A stretch of 64,000 nucleotides of DNA. Origin: Anisodus tanguticus (taxonomy: Eukaryota; Streptophyta; Magnoliopsida; Solanales; Solanaceae). Numbering within the stretch: the first letter of the stretch is position 1; the number at the start of each line of letters is the position of its first letter. The stretch lies in the NCBI GenBank assembly GCA_034509755.1, contig CM067546.1:10256970-10320969 (forward strand), read 5' to 3'. A program made the position numbers and the translations under genes. Shown here piece by piece: positions 24,101-34,560 of the stretch. The notes under the pieces are model-generated. The model was given only the letters and a program-made list of their open reading frames with translations, made no database searches and was not told the DNA's origin.

Positions 24101-24428
24101 CATCTAGTAACCCTGAAGAGGGTAGGAATATAGATGGTAGATTGATAAAGTTTTATCAGAGTTTATCAAATAATATGCATGTAATAGGGAGACGGGTAGT
24201 ATCAACTCAAAATTCATTTTTTAAATAAAAGTCTATAATCTTTAACCAATAAGAATATCATAATCATCTAGTATCCCTGAAGATGGTAGGAATATAGATG
24301 GTAGATTGATAAAGTTTTATCAGAGTTTATCAAATAATATGCATGTAATAGGGAGATGGGTAGTATCAACTCAAAATTCATTTTTTAAATAAAAGTCTAT
24401 AATCTTTAACCAATAAGAACATCATAAT
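24101..24428. repeat. 164-bp tandem duplication
   Basis: 24101-24264 and 24265-24428 are nearly identical (both contain ATAGATGGTAGATTGATAAA and GGTAGTATCAACTCAAAATT). They differ at only a few positions, so the duplication is fairly young. It adjoins the leader side of the pararetrovirus copy. Confidence 0.92.
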
Positions 24429-24532
24429 CACAGAGTTTAACATTTATCAAGATCATAATTAAAAACACATAGTCTAGAAACCATACCTCTTAATCAGAAT
24501 TTCAGACCACCGGAGATCTCAACCTTACCCTT

Positions 24533-24545
24533 GGCTCTGCTTCCC
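24533..24545 (-). other. Possible decayed primer binding site of the pararetrovirus
   Basis: The minus strand reads GGGAAGCAGAGCC, which agrees with the tRNA-Met complement TGGTATCAGAGCC at 10 of 13 positions. It lies about 240 bases downstream of the predicted transcription start, in the leader, where caulimovirids carry this site. Confidence 0.35.
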
Positions 24546-24810
24546 TTCTTCTTCTACGAATTTGCGGGATGATCAACCTAGGTGCCTGGGAGTTCTCAAC
24601 AGAATATCCTCTAAAATTCTTCTAAGGTGCAGGTTTATAGACTAGTATGGTTTTAATTATAATCTTTCAAAGTGTTCTTTCCTCTGGTATTATGATATTA
24701 TAATTGATAATCGATTATAGACTAATGAGAGGTTTAGCTGGACATTGAGGTTTTCAAGTAAGGAATTGTATAGAAAGTTTTCGAATGAATGTTCAGGTTA
24801 CAAGAAGCTC

Positions 24811-24818
24811 CTTATATA
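24811..24818 (-). promoter_or_regulatory. TATA box of the pararetrovirus genomic promoter
   Basis: The minus strand reads CTATATAAGGAGCTTC, very like the TATA region of caulimovirus 35S-type promoters (TATATAAGGAAG). It lies between the last ORF and the leader, exactly where the genomic RNA promoter belongs. A TGACG element (as-1 half site) is on the minus strand at 25074-25078. Confidence 0.6.
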
Positions 24819-25095
24819 GATAACCTCGGCTGATAATACGATATAATTTCTTTCCAAAAAAGTCATAAAGTAAACAATAATCACTTTTCCAAAAGTCTAA
24901 AGTGCTACAGTTTGTCTGCTGCTTTTTCAAAAGTTCTTATCTTGTCCTTCTTGATATTATCTGCTATTGTTTCTTCTGATTTGTCTTCTTTTGCTTTCCA
25001 GGTGTCCTTGATTGAGTTGATCTTCTAACAGTTTCTCTTTTCTTTTGTCATGTTTTTGTAATACATGGTAATACGTCATAATACATGGTAATAAA

Positions 25096-25275
25096 TTGGG
25101 CTGCAAGTAGTGAAAACTACAGGCTCCCTGTTCAAAGTATTCATTTTGGGCTGCAAGTAGTGAAAACTACAGGCTCCCTGTTCAAAGTATTCATTTTGGG
25201 CTGCAAGTAGTAAAAACTACAGGCTCCCTATTCAATTGGGCTTCAGGTAGCAAAGCTACATGATCCCTGTCAAAG
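25096..25275. repeat. 50-bp tandem repeats upstream of the viral TATA box
   Basis: Units starting at the GGG of TTGGGCTGCAAG at 25098, 25148 and 25198 are nearly identical; a fourth, shortened unit starts at 25238. Each holds GTAGT and ACTAC five bases apart from a short A-rich loop, forming a small inverted repeat. The array lies about 280-460 bases upstream of the TATA box. Confidence 0.9.
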
Positions 25276-25294
25276 TAATAATTTTTTCAGATCC

Positions 25295-26372
25295 TTATGC
25301 AAAAGGATCAAAACTTCCTTCTTTTTTTATTACATGGGCGGTAATGGTAGGTCTGGTATTTATTACAGGTCTTTTATTTTGTCCGACTGTCCTTTGATAT
25401 TGTTCTACCGTTTTTTTTGCATGTCTGTATTTCATGTTTATGATTTTTTCATGCATGTCTGCTAGTCTCACGGTGTCCTATGTCATGATGTCATTGTCAT
25501 AATATAAGGTGATAATGTCTTCTACTTCTCCTCCTTTTGTATCTCCAATAATACATGCCTTTTTTGCTCTCAGCATGTCTTCTATTCTTGTTTTTAAGGT
25601 CAGTAATCCAAATGTTCTTTTTGCACTTAACCATTCTTAAAATTTTTCCAAAGTGCAAGGAATTTTCTTGTTCAAGTTTTCATCATCTCCACTGATAGTA
25701 CTATTTTTCCCTGTTTTAAATATCTGACATATCACAATTGGCTTTCTAGTTAAATCTGTGGATGCATCAAATATCTGTATTCCATATATTCCTTTTTCCG
25801 AACGATTCCATCATTAGTCTTATGGACTCTGCAATGATGCTCGGTAGTCTGGCAATGTTACTCATGTTTTCATCCACTATTAGCTTGTCAATAAAACCAT
25901 AAGTGAATAATTTTGATACTATTTTCGGGTTTGCCTGCTCACTGCACAAGAATCTGGGATACTTGCTTAGTTTAGCGCTGCGTAGAATGTGAGGGTTAGT
26001 CTTGTAATCATAAAATTTATTAATTTTTTCATAAGCTTCGATGTATTCAGGTGAGTATCTCAGCTTGTCGGCCATTGATATTGTTGATGAAGAGGATGGT
26101 ATTGAGGATAGTATGGTTCCTAGTTTTGATACAAATGGTCTCATAGTTTTGGTAGTAGGGTTTTCTGGTCTTTTAGGTGTAGTGATAGGTGATCTGGATT
26201 GGGATTCATTTTGTAAGGTTTTCATTGTTATCAAGTCTTGTATGGCTTCTCTGAGTTGGTTTATAGTATTGGTGTTTTCTTGTAATCTGGATATTAGGAT
26301 TTCATTAGTTTGTATAAGAGAATTTATGGCGTTGGTAATGTATTCTTCAATCTTATCACTGTTGTTCGACAT
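25295..26372 (-). pseudogene. Pararetrovirus ORF 9, transactivator-like (ORF VI position)
   Basis: Starts with ATG at 26372, overlapping the end of pol by 17 bases, and reaches a stop at 25297-25295, about 359 codons. The first 201 codons are open: an N-terminal coiled-coil-prone part, a serine/threonine and proline linker, then a folded part with the phrase ADKLRYSPEYIEAYEKINKF. In caulimoviruses the protein in this position forms inclusion bodies and permits translation of downstream ORFs on the polycistronic RNA. I assign it by position and overall style; I cannot confirm the mini-TAV domain. Breaks: one frameshift near 25780, an in-frame TAA near 25637 and a TAG near 25475. Confidence 0.6.
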
Positions 26373-28501
26373 CGTTATATCTGCTAAGAAAATCAGCTAA
26401 AACATTCTTAGTTCCAGATATATTCTTAACAATAAAATCATAACAACAAAAGAATGATTGTCATTTTCTACTTTTATTCAATTCCGGTAGAGGGTCTATC
26501 TTGTTTGTAATAAAGGTTTTTACTTGTGTGTTATCAGTTCTAACAACAAATTTTATTGGTAGTAAGTGATAATGAAATCTCTTTATTTCAAATTGACTGC
26601 TAATAACTCTTTCTCATTTATATGATAGTTTTTCTCATTTGGTTTCCATGTTTCTCCTCCATGTCCACAAATTAGTGGTTTCTCCTTATCTATGTTTTCT
26701 TTATCATAGGCTATGAGGACTGCTCCCCATCCTATATCACTGGCGTCAGTAAAGAGTTCTAGTTGATCCTTTTCTGTTGGTATCCTGTGTTTTGGCAATG
26801 TCTTTACTTTTTCCTTGATTTCTTTTATGGCTTTAGTATGTTCTTGTTTCCATTCAAAGGTTATGTTTTTCTTTATCAATTCTTGTAATGGTTTTCTTAA
26901 GAGTGGTAAATCTTTTATATGGTTCGAAGTATAATTTATTACTCCTAAGAATTGTTGTACTTCTTTTTTATTTTCTAGTTTTTCTTTAAATTTTTTTATC
27001 TTTGTTACTATATGTTCTTGTAATTGTAATCCTTCGTTATCTATAATATATCCCAAATATTCAATATTGTTTTTAAATATTTCGGATTACTTTTCAGATA
27101 ATAGTATTCCGTAAATATTAATATGTCGTCGACATATACTATGTAAAATTCTGTTAATCTTCTAAATACTTGTTCCATCCTTCTTTGGAATATTTGTGGT
27201 GCATTTTTTAATCCAAAGGGTAGTACATTCCATTCATAGTGTCCTTGAGGGGCACTAAAGGCTGTTAGAGATTTTGATTCCTTTGTCAGTTTTATTTGCC
27301 AAAATCCACCTTTACAATCAAATTTACTAAACCATTTTTTATTTCCTAATCGGTTAATAAGGTTTATTTTATATGGTAAAAAATATCCATCGAATATTAT
27401 TTTTTTATTTAGTTCTCTATAATCGATTACCATTCTGGCCTTTCCTCTCTTTTGTTCACTATGTTTCCTTACTAAAAAGGTTGGGTTACTATGTGGGTTT
27501 TTACTTTCTTGTATCAATTTTAATTCTAGTAATTCTTTTAATTGGGTTTCAAATTCTTTTTGATCTGTTGGGCTATATCTAATAGGCTTGGATCTAATTA
27601 TGTCATTTTCGTTTATCAGTTTGATTTCTGCATATATTTTTTCTTTTTCCCATAGTTGAATTGGATTTTCTCCAAAGTTTTTTTGAGTATATTAAGATAT
27701 TTTTCTTTTAATAATTGTAGATTATTATTCCTATCAGTTTTTATAGTACATAATCTTAATGTGTGTATTGGTAATATTCTTTTTAATACTATCCATTTAT
27801 TACAAGGTGTTTGTAAGCTAAAAGTGTTACTATCTATGACTTGTGTCTTAAAGTAATCTAGGAAGTTGTTTCCTAATAACACTTGTTGTTTCATGTTGTC
27901 TAATTGATAAATTATTGGTAATCTAAATATAGTTTTTCCTAGTACAATTCTCATGTTTTCTGCTACTACATCCAGTTCTTTTGATTGCTAGTTAAATCCT
28001 AATACCTTTGCTCTATGTGATCTGGTTCTCTTCCACCTATGTGACTCTAATACGTCTTTTCTTGCTAAGCATAAATCTGCTCCACTATCAATAAAGATTT
28101 TTTGTTTTATCATTTTGGTAATCTTGTATTCTATATGGGCTTCTATATAGATTGTTACCATCTAGGTATTACCATTTTGTTCAATACTCATTTCCCTCAA
28201 CCTTTGTTGGAGGTTTTCATCTTGTTCTAATTCTCTTACCTCTTGGCGAGTGTTTTCATTATCCATTAATATTTGTATATTTCTTCTTATTCTAATAAGT
28301 TGCCAATTTATTTCGCTTATTCTTTCTATTATTTTCCCAAGGTTTTTTTGTAACTTTGTTATGTCTATCTCTGTAATATTTGTTTCCTGTTTCTCTTGTA
28401 GTTGAAGTTATAACAAGTTTATAGCGAACATATTGTTCACATTGTATCCAGTAATTTTTTTCTCCTAGTAATTTTTCTTTTTCCTTTTCTAGTATGTTCA
28501 T
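26356..28501 (-). pseudogene. Pararetrovirus ORF 8: aspartic protease, reverse transcriptase, RNase H
   Basis: ATG at 28501 follows the coat-protein stop by one base; the end is at 26356, about 715 codons, a normal size for caulimovirid pol. The protease has FIDSGADLCLA near 28090 and a distal VLLGNNFLDYF near 27870. The RT has RMVIDYRELNKK (about 27430), FSKFDCKGGFWQI (27330) and the catalytic YVDDILIF (27130). RNase H has LFTDASDIGWG (26760), NEKELLAVN (26600) and a closing GTKNVLADFLSR (26400). Together they mature the polyprotein and copy the genomic RNA to DNA. Breaks include frameshifts near 28390, 27620 and 27045 and stops near 27990 and 26470, so the copy is dead. No integrase, as expected. 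Confidence 0.93.
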
Positions 28502-28502
28502 T

Positions 28503-30157
28503 TTACTCAGAAGTATTTTCACTTTTTGATTGTTGGTTAATGTAGTTAATATTTTCTAAGTCTGATTCACTTTCTTCATCAGTTTGACTGACGTAGATGT
28601 CTTCATATTCATACCATTTATAATTGTCTTCTTTAATCTGTTGTAAACTCATTATAAATTGTGTTGTATTTATGTATTTTACTCCTTTTTTCTTTAGTTT
28701 TGGGCATTTATTAGCATAATGTCATTTTTCATTACAGTTCCAACATTTACATTCTTTAGCTTTTTCTGTTTCTATGGGTTTTACATATCTTCTTTTTCTA
28801 AATTTTCTTTTATATCTAAATTTTCTTCTGGTTTCAGGGGTATTTTTATATCTTTTAATTCTCTTTTTTCTGAAAGGTTTGTAATAAGGCTTATTGCTAT
28901 AATTTTGTCTGTTTCTATAATTTTTGTAATTGTTATTTTTCCTATATTTCTTTGTTTTATATCTTTTATTACTCTTTTTATATTTTTTCTCTTTTCTTTT
29001 ATCATCGCATCCAAATACTAATCTTCTTTCCGTGAATCCACATATTTCTCTTAATCCTAGTTTCATATCTTTTTTAATTTTTTGTTGCATTCTAAATTCT
29101 TCGCATTTTCGCATTAGGTATGCCCTTAGTACTCTTATTCTTTCCCCTAATGTGTTTTCTTTTGGTTCTAGTTGAGTGTATTCTTTTGATATCTCAGTAT
29201 TATAAGGTGTGGTGAGTGGTCATAATAAAGTTTTTGATATATCGGACCTTCTTCTGGTAAAAATCTTGCTTCATAAAAGAATTTGCTAAAACTAATTGTA
29301 TATTCTGGTAATTTATTAATCTTACAATATTTCATATTGTTTAAACTCATTATTATTTCAATTTTTCTTTCTGCAATTACATTTTCTCTAGCTACTAACC
29401 ATCTTTCTCCTAAAAATTCTCTTTTTAGTATAATATCAAATATTATCAGCATAGATTTCCAATCTGTTGCATGACTAAGTACTTCTCCTCTTAGTTGGTA
29501 TGCTATAGATTCTATCCAGTATGCTACTTTTCCAATTAACGTTCTAGATATTAATTCATGCATGTATTTTAAGTTTTCTGTTTGTGTAGAGTTCATTATT
29601 GCTATGTACATTCCAAGGTTCCAATCAGTTATTCTTCTTCCTATTTCTTGTTCATCATAAACGTTATCTAGGTCGAGAAAATATCCATTGTAATTTACTC
29701 CTTGTGCCATTGATCCTACAAACTCTTTAAATTCTGCTTGTTGTCCTATTGGTATGTGGTTTGGTAATCTGGTTCGTTTTCTTGCTATTACTTCTAAATT
29801 AGGGTCTACTAGTTCTTCTTCAGGATAATCATTTGCATCTTCATTTATTATATCATCTGTTTCTATTTCCGTTTCTGCAGATCTATTATATTCTTCTTCT
29901 ATATCACTTTCAGGTTCTTCTTCTATGATGGTATTTACTCTTTTCATTTTTTGTAGAGCTTCTATTATCTGGTTGTTTTCTTTTACTATTTCTGAGTTTT
30001 TTTCGTTTTCTACTTCCTCTATGAATTCTACTACTTGTATTTCTTGGTTAGTTGGTTTATCATTACTATCTGAATCGCTATCAGTATATTCATTACTGCT
30101 AGTACTTTCATCACTTGTATTTTTTCTTACCTTCTTTTTTCCTTTTAACTTTCTCAT
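28503..30157 (-). pseudogene. Pararetrovirus ORF 7: coat protein with CCHC zinc knuckle
   Basis: ATG at 30157 overlaps the stop of ORF 6. The first 329 codons are open: an acidic serine, glutamate and aspartate-rich N-terminus (residues 10-120), then the conserved capsid core with IARKRTRLPNHIPIG, IGRRITDWNLGMYIAIMNS and the phrase GERWLVARENV. A frameshift near 29190 separates this from a very basic tract (KKYKKSNKRYKTKK and similar, 29000-28790) and a zinc knuckle CWNC....H....C at about 28740-28700. In that knuckle the usual glycine before His is replaced by a TGA stop. The acidic start, basic tract and knuckle are all classic for caulimovirid coat proteins, which bind the RNA and package the genome. 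Confidence 0.88.
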
Positions 30158-30627
30158 TGTTCTCTAAGGATTTGCATTTCTTCTTTTAATTCTTCTAGTT
30201 CTTGTTTTACCCCTTTCAATTCTTTTTTTGTTTGTTTTAGTTCTTCCTTAGTTTCATCTAATTCCTCCTTTGTTTGTTTTAGTTCTACTTTTGTTTGTTT
30301 TAATATTTTTTTCGTGTCTCTAAACTTGTGCTTATATTTTTTGTACTTATTATACCATTCTTCGTTACTATGTAATTTCAGCCTTGTATTCTCTGTTTTT
30401 AACTCAAATATTTCTAGTTCTTGTTTGTCTATTTTTAGGTTTAGGTACTCGTAGGTTGTTTTTTCTGCATTTTTCAGGTAAATGTTTTCTTCTCTTGAAT
30501 CTTTATCTTCTTTTGATGTCTTTGTCCTTATAGGTTCATATTTGTATCTTTCTTTTTCTATTATCTTTTTTCCATTATTTCTTAAAAACGTAAGTACACC
30601 GAGTATATTAGGTTCTTGCTTTTCCAT
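30154..30627 (-). CDS. Pararetrovirus ORF 6: coiled-coil protein, virion-associated type
   Basis: Open from ATG at 30627 to the stop at 30154, 157 residues, with no internal break. The second half is a clear coiled coil with a short internal repeat, LKQTKEELDETKEELKQTKK and then ELKGVKQELEELKEE. It lies directly before the coat protein, with its stop overlapping the next ATG (ATGA), the place of the caulimovirus virion-associated protein (ORF III), which is also a coiled coil with a basic DNA-binding end and is needed for virion function and aphid spread. Here a clear proline-rich basic C-terminus is missing; the chain ends at LREQ. The assignment is positional. It survives intact in an otherwise broken genome. 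Confidence 0.7.
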   Translation of the reverse strand: MEKQEPNILGVLTFLRNNGKKIIEKERYKYEPIRTKTSKEDKDSREENIYLKNAEKTTYEYLNLKIDKQELEIFELKTENTRLKLHSNEEWYNKYKKYKHKFRDTKKILKQTKVELKQTKEELDETKEELKQTKKELKGVKQELEELKEEMQILREQ

Positions 30628-30986
30628 CAAAATTGTCCTTTTTTATTTAATATTGCTAGACTGTCCAATATTTTTTCTACTTGGGATGATAATTTTGGCT
30701 TTATCTTACTGATATCCATCATTATAGGTTTTTTACTTCTTCTCCATGCATCGATTGTCAGTATTTCAGGTTGTTGTGTGGTAGTATTAATTATCGTATT
30801 TTCTTTACTCATACTGAGTTCATTATCTCCTACTACCTGTTTACCTTTGTTTCTGTCTTCTATTATCATGTTAAGCTTTTCTAATATTATTTTAAACGTT
30901 GGTATTTCAGATACATTCCATAGATTAGTTAGTTCTTCTCTTATCATCTGTTGTATTTGTGTTTGATTTTCTTTTATTTCACCCAT
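30627..30986 (-). CDS. Pararetrovirus ORF 5: 119-residue protein of unknown role
   Basis: Open from ATG at 30986 to TGA at 30627-30629, which overlaps the ATG of ORF 6 (TGATG). It starts MGEIKENQTQIQQMIREELT, contains a helical amphipathic middle and ends with an ILDSLAILNKKGQF tail. I recognise no domain. In caulimoviruses the ORF before the virion-associated protein is the aphid transmission factor (ORF II), and soymoviruses also carry a small ORF here; neither similarity is visible in the residues. The overlap arrangement shows it belongs to the viral operon-like series. Confidence 0.55.
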   Translation of the reverse strand: MGEIKENQTQIQQMIREELTNLWNVSEIPTFKIILEKLNMIIEDRNKGKQVVGDNELSMSKENTIINTTTQQPEILTIDAWRRSKKPIMMDISKIKPKLSSQVEKILDSLAILNKKGQF

Positions 30987-31059
30987 TATTGTCAACGTGC
31001 TTTTCAGCTTTTCTTTTACTATTATTTCTTCCCATAATGCATTAATATTTTCGTTATTA

Positions 31060-31285
31060 TTAGTCAGGATTATTTATTTTCTTTTTCCATGCATTTCCCA
31101 TGTCTATCCATATTTTATCAAATTTATCACATTGTTGTTCTAATTGTTTTATTTTTTCTTCTAATTTTATTTTTTTTGCTTTGTATTTTAAGTATTTTAG
31201 TTGAGCAAATATCTCTCCTGATAAGACTGTCCTTATTTCTTTTATTTTTTTGTTTTTTCGTTATTACTTCCCTTTGTATATTCAT
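31060..31285 (-). pseudogene. Pararetrovirus ORF 4: small lysine-rich helical protein
   Basis: ATG at 31285 overlaps the movement-protein stop (ATGA). After about ten codons an A-rich homopolymer run carries a frameshift; the next frame continues with RTVLSGEIFAQLKYLKYKAK and KIKLEEKIKQLEQQCDKF to a TAA at 31060-31062. That makes about 75 codons, strongly basic and likely alpha-helical or coiled-coil. No family recognised. The run of A could also be a site of replication slippage rather than decay of function. Confidence 0.5.
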
Positions 31286-32562
31286 ATCTTATTTATGTAC
31301 CTCGTCTTTCCTTGATCGTTTATTTCTATTCCGTTATTGTTTATTTTATAATTTATCATTGTTAAAAAATCGCTTCCTAAAAGTAGTTCATTGAAACAAT
31401 CATATTCTATTACTCCTATATTTATTTTATACTCTAAGTCTTGTATTTTGAATCTTAAATTAATACTTTTAGTAATTATTATTTCTCTTTCATTTTCAGG
31501 GTAATTATAAGTTTGTGGGTCTATTAAATTACAATCATTTTCATTAATCTTACTTATATGTATAAAACTTTTAATAGCTCCAGTGTTTATTTCGGCTACG
31601 CAATCTATTGTTATCATGCCTTTAAATATTATTACCTTGATCTTTAATCTACTTGTGTTTATATTTATTAAATCTAATATTCTAGGTTGTGTAATGTTAG
31701 TTTGTTGTGACTTTATTTGTTCTCTTGTAATACTTAGTCTAGATCCTTCTATTTTTGGTATTAGTCTTTTTGATGGTGTAAGGGTTCTGGTATTAAAATT
31801 CATATATATTTCTTCTGGTATAGTTATTTTGGAGTTTTCCTTATGTTCTATTTGTTCTAATATTTCTTGGTACATTCTTGGTACTACTATGTTCATTTCA
31901 TGTTGTTTCTTTACATGGTGGTTTCCGGTTAGGGCATATATCATTTTCGTTTCAATACTTATTACTTTACTTACTGGTGGCATCGTTATTCCATCTAGTT
32001 TGTAATATAGTGTCAAGGCTAAGTCTTTGTGTTCTTCTTTTAATGATATACTAAAGTCTGGATGTACCGTAAACTTTAGTTTCTGATATATTAAATTTCC
32101 TTTTATTACTGATATTAAAGCATCTTGTAAATTTCCTAGTATCCTATCATCCAATATGTATATTTGTATAGGTGTATCTATGTTTTTCTGAAAGTATGCT
32201 TTTATAGTAAATTCTACTCCTCCGAAGTATATGTTTCTATATTTTCTTCCTTCTCTAGTAGATAGTTTTGTTAATTCTCTTTTTATCACTTCATCCGTTA
32301 TTAAGTTAATTTCCGTTCTTCCATTTACACTTGTTGTGTCTATTATATTTTCATGTTTGTGTGCTATGTATCTTATTTCTTTGTTTCTTTCAAACTATTT
32401 TGTTTTAAATATTTTCTTTACAGATAGCTCTTCTTTTTCATCTTGTATTTTCTGGTATATTTCTGGTTTAAAGCTTAGTGTTTGTGTTGATCCTCCTTCA
32501 TATGTGTTCATCTTGTAGTGTATATCTTTAGAATCTTCTATTATTTCCTTTCCTTTATCCAT
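31282..32562 (-). pseudogene. Pararetrovirus ORF 3: movement protein fused to a retropepsin-like domain
   Basis: ATG at 32562 overlaps the stop of ORF 2; the stop is at 31282, about 427 codons. Residues up to about 260 are a 30K-superfamily movement protein, with IYFGGVEFTIKAYFQKNIDT, then IYILDDRI and the family's LTLYYKLDGITM region; such proteins make tubules or gate plasmodesmata for spread between cells. After a hydrophilic linker, residues 300-427 look like a retropepsin: DCVAEINTGAIKSFIHISKI corresponds to the catalytic loop (family: DTGA....FI), and ELLLGSDFLTMINYKI to the second conserved loop (family: ILG.DFL). The catalytic Asp is Asn here. A TAG at 32395-32397 breaks the N-terminal part. 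Confidence 0.8.
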
Positions 32563-32832
32563 ATTTTAATAGGTTGATATACTTATATTGTTCTTCTATA
32601 ATATCCTTTAGATATGTTATTTCATTATCTTTTCTGATTAATTCTCTTAATTTATCTTCCAGTAGCTTCAAATTTTCTTCCTCTTTTTGTCTTAACTTTT
32701 CGCTTTCTAATGCTATCCTATTTCATAATTCTTTAATGGTTTCTATCTGTTCTTCTACCTGATTAGAATTTTGTTGTAGACATTGATCTCTTTCTTCTAT
32801 TAGATCTATATTTATTCCCCAACTTACTATAT
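32555..32832 (-). pseudogene. Pararetrovirus ORF 2, distal part (split by copia B)
   Basis: Continues the ORF that starts at 37775 on the other side of copia B. It reads as a charged coiled coil (for example LLEDKLRELIRKDNEITYLK) and ends KYG with a stop at 32557-32555 overlapping the ATG of ORF 3. An in-frame TGA lies at 32723-32725. No known domain; small coiled-coil ORFs upstream of the movement protein occur in some caulimovirids, without residues I can match. Confidence 0.6.
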
Positions 32833-33026
32833 TGAAAGATAGAATAATTTCCCTTGGGGATTCCTTTCATTATTCACAATATATATAGCTGTACAAGGTT
32901 GATTCCTAATATGGTACGAATCCTAACTTACCTTACAAAGGTTGATTCCTAATACAATTAGAATCCTAAGTTACCTTAAATATACATCTATCATAATTAC
33001 AAAATATACGGAGAATATTCGCTAAT
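32833..33026 (-). repeat. 3' LTR of copia B
   Basis: Differs from the 5' LTR at only about four positions plus an 11-bp indel near the end, so the insertion is young. A polypurine tract (complement of 33027-33037, CTGAGAGGGAG) adjoins it. Confidence 0.9.
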
Positions 33027-34560
33027 ACTCCCTCTCAGACGGAGCGGGAGGAGGCCGAATGCTAAGGCTGGATCGGAAGTTGGTGAAGAGCTGTCGCGGT
33101 AGTCCCTTTGTGAAAATGTCTTCATATTGATAAGAGGAAGGCACATGTAAAATTTTGACCTGACCACGGGCAACCTTCTCTCGCACAAAGTGGATATTCA
33201 TCTCAATATGCTTAGTCCGCTGATGTTGGACTGGATTATGAGACATATAGATAGCAAATATGTTGTCACAATAGACTATAGACGCCTTGCGTAATGGACA
33301 CTGGAGCTCCAAAAGAAGATTTCGGAGCCAACAGATCTCAGCGACGACATTAGCAACTCCGCGATATTCGCTTCCAAGCACTCAAACGGGATAGCGTGGC
33401 TGCCGCTTGGCGGACCATGAGATAAGATTATCCCCAAGAAATACACAGTACCCTGAGGTGGAGCGACATGTGTCGGGGCATCCTGCCCAATCTGCATCCG
33501 TGTAGGCTAACAACTTGGTTAGGGCAGAGGTGTATAGATATAAACCAAAGTCTAGTGTGCCCTTAACATATCTGATAATACGTTTGAGGGTAGCAAAATG
33601 GGACTCTCGGGGGTCGTGCATGAACAGACACACCTGTTGAATGGCATATGCAATATCAGGCCTAGTGAATGTAAGATACGGAAGAGCACCTGCTAGACTT
33701 CGATATAGAGTGGGATCAGAAACTGGCGCACCGTCATTGGCACTAAGCTTGGATTTTGAGTCCACCGGAGTTGGCATAATTTTACAATTTGCCATCTTGG
33801 CCCTGTACACTATCTCTTCTGCATACTTACGCTGACACAGGAACATAGTGGCTGCAGATCTTGTCACCGATATACCCAAAAATAACTTAGCTTGCCCAAG
33901 TCAGTCATAGCAAATTCAGTTTTGAGTAGAGCAATGATTTCATTCTTCAACCCGTCAGATGAGGAAGTAAGAACAATGTCATCGACATATAATAGCAAAT
34001 ATGCAGTGCTGCTACCTCGATGAAAAGTGAAGAGAGATGTATCACACCTGCTACATACAAAACCAATCTGCAGAAGATACCTGGTGAACTGATCATACCA
34101 AGCGCGGGGTGCCTGTTTCAATCCATACAATGACTTCCTGAGACGACACACAAACTGCGAAGCTGCCGGATGAACAAAGCCAGGAGGCTGATGCATGTAC
34201 ACAGTCTCTTTCAAATCCATATGAAGAAACGCATTCTTGACATCTAGCTGATGAATCGGCCAATGCATGCCCATAGAAATACTGAGAACAGTCCGAATAG
34301 TGGCCGGTTTAACAACCGGACTGAATGTCTCACCACAATCAATACCATCCTGCTGATTAGTGCCATTGGCAACTAGTCTTGCCTTATACCTCTCTAAGTC
34401 ACCTTGTCTCGAACTTGTGACGAAATAGCCACATACACCAGATAACATTCACACCAACTGGTCTAGGTACCAAATCCCAAGTGTTCTGCTTGGTTAAAGC
34501 GTTAAATTCCTCGCACATGGCCGCATTCCAATTTGGGTCCAGTTTTGCTTGTTTTGGATT
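33027..34560 (-). pseudogene. Copia B reverse transcriptase-RNase H
   Basis: RT 34560-33864 includes WDLVPRPVGVNVIWCMWLF, RYKARLVANGTNQQDGIDCG, QLDVKNAFLHMDLKETVYMH, RKSLYGLKQAPRAWYDQF and the catalytic YVDDIVLTS. RNase H 33879-33027 includes YTDADWAGCPDTCRSTSGYC, VYCDNIFAIYMSHNPVQHQR and YEDIFTKGLPRQL. Both active-site carboxylates in YVDD are present. Frameshifts occur near 34420, 33870 and 33380, so the polyprotein is no longer continuous, but few changes separate it from an open frame. The last motif has YEDIF where relatives have YADIF. Confidence 0.92.

Noticed and set aside
24800..24820. TATATAAG considered as a host gene promoter
   Set aside because: Position directly between the last viral ORF and the leader, and wording like 35S-type promoters, favour a viral origin.
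28719..30712. Long plus-strand frames full of Phe, Ser and Ile
   Set aside because: They are antisense to the A-rich viral coat protein and coiled-coil ORFs; no start context or domain.
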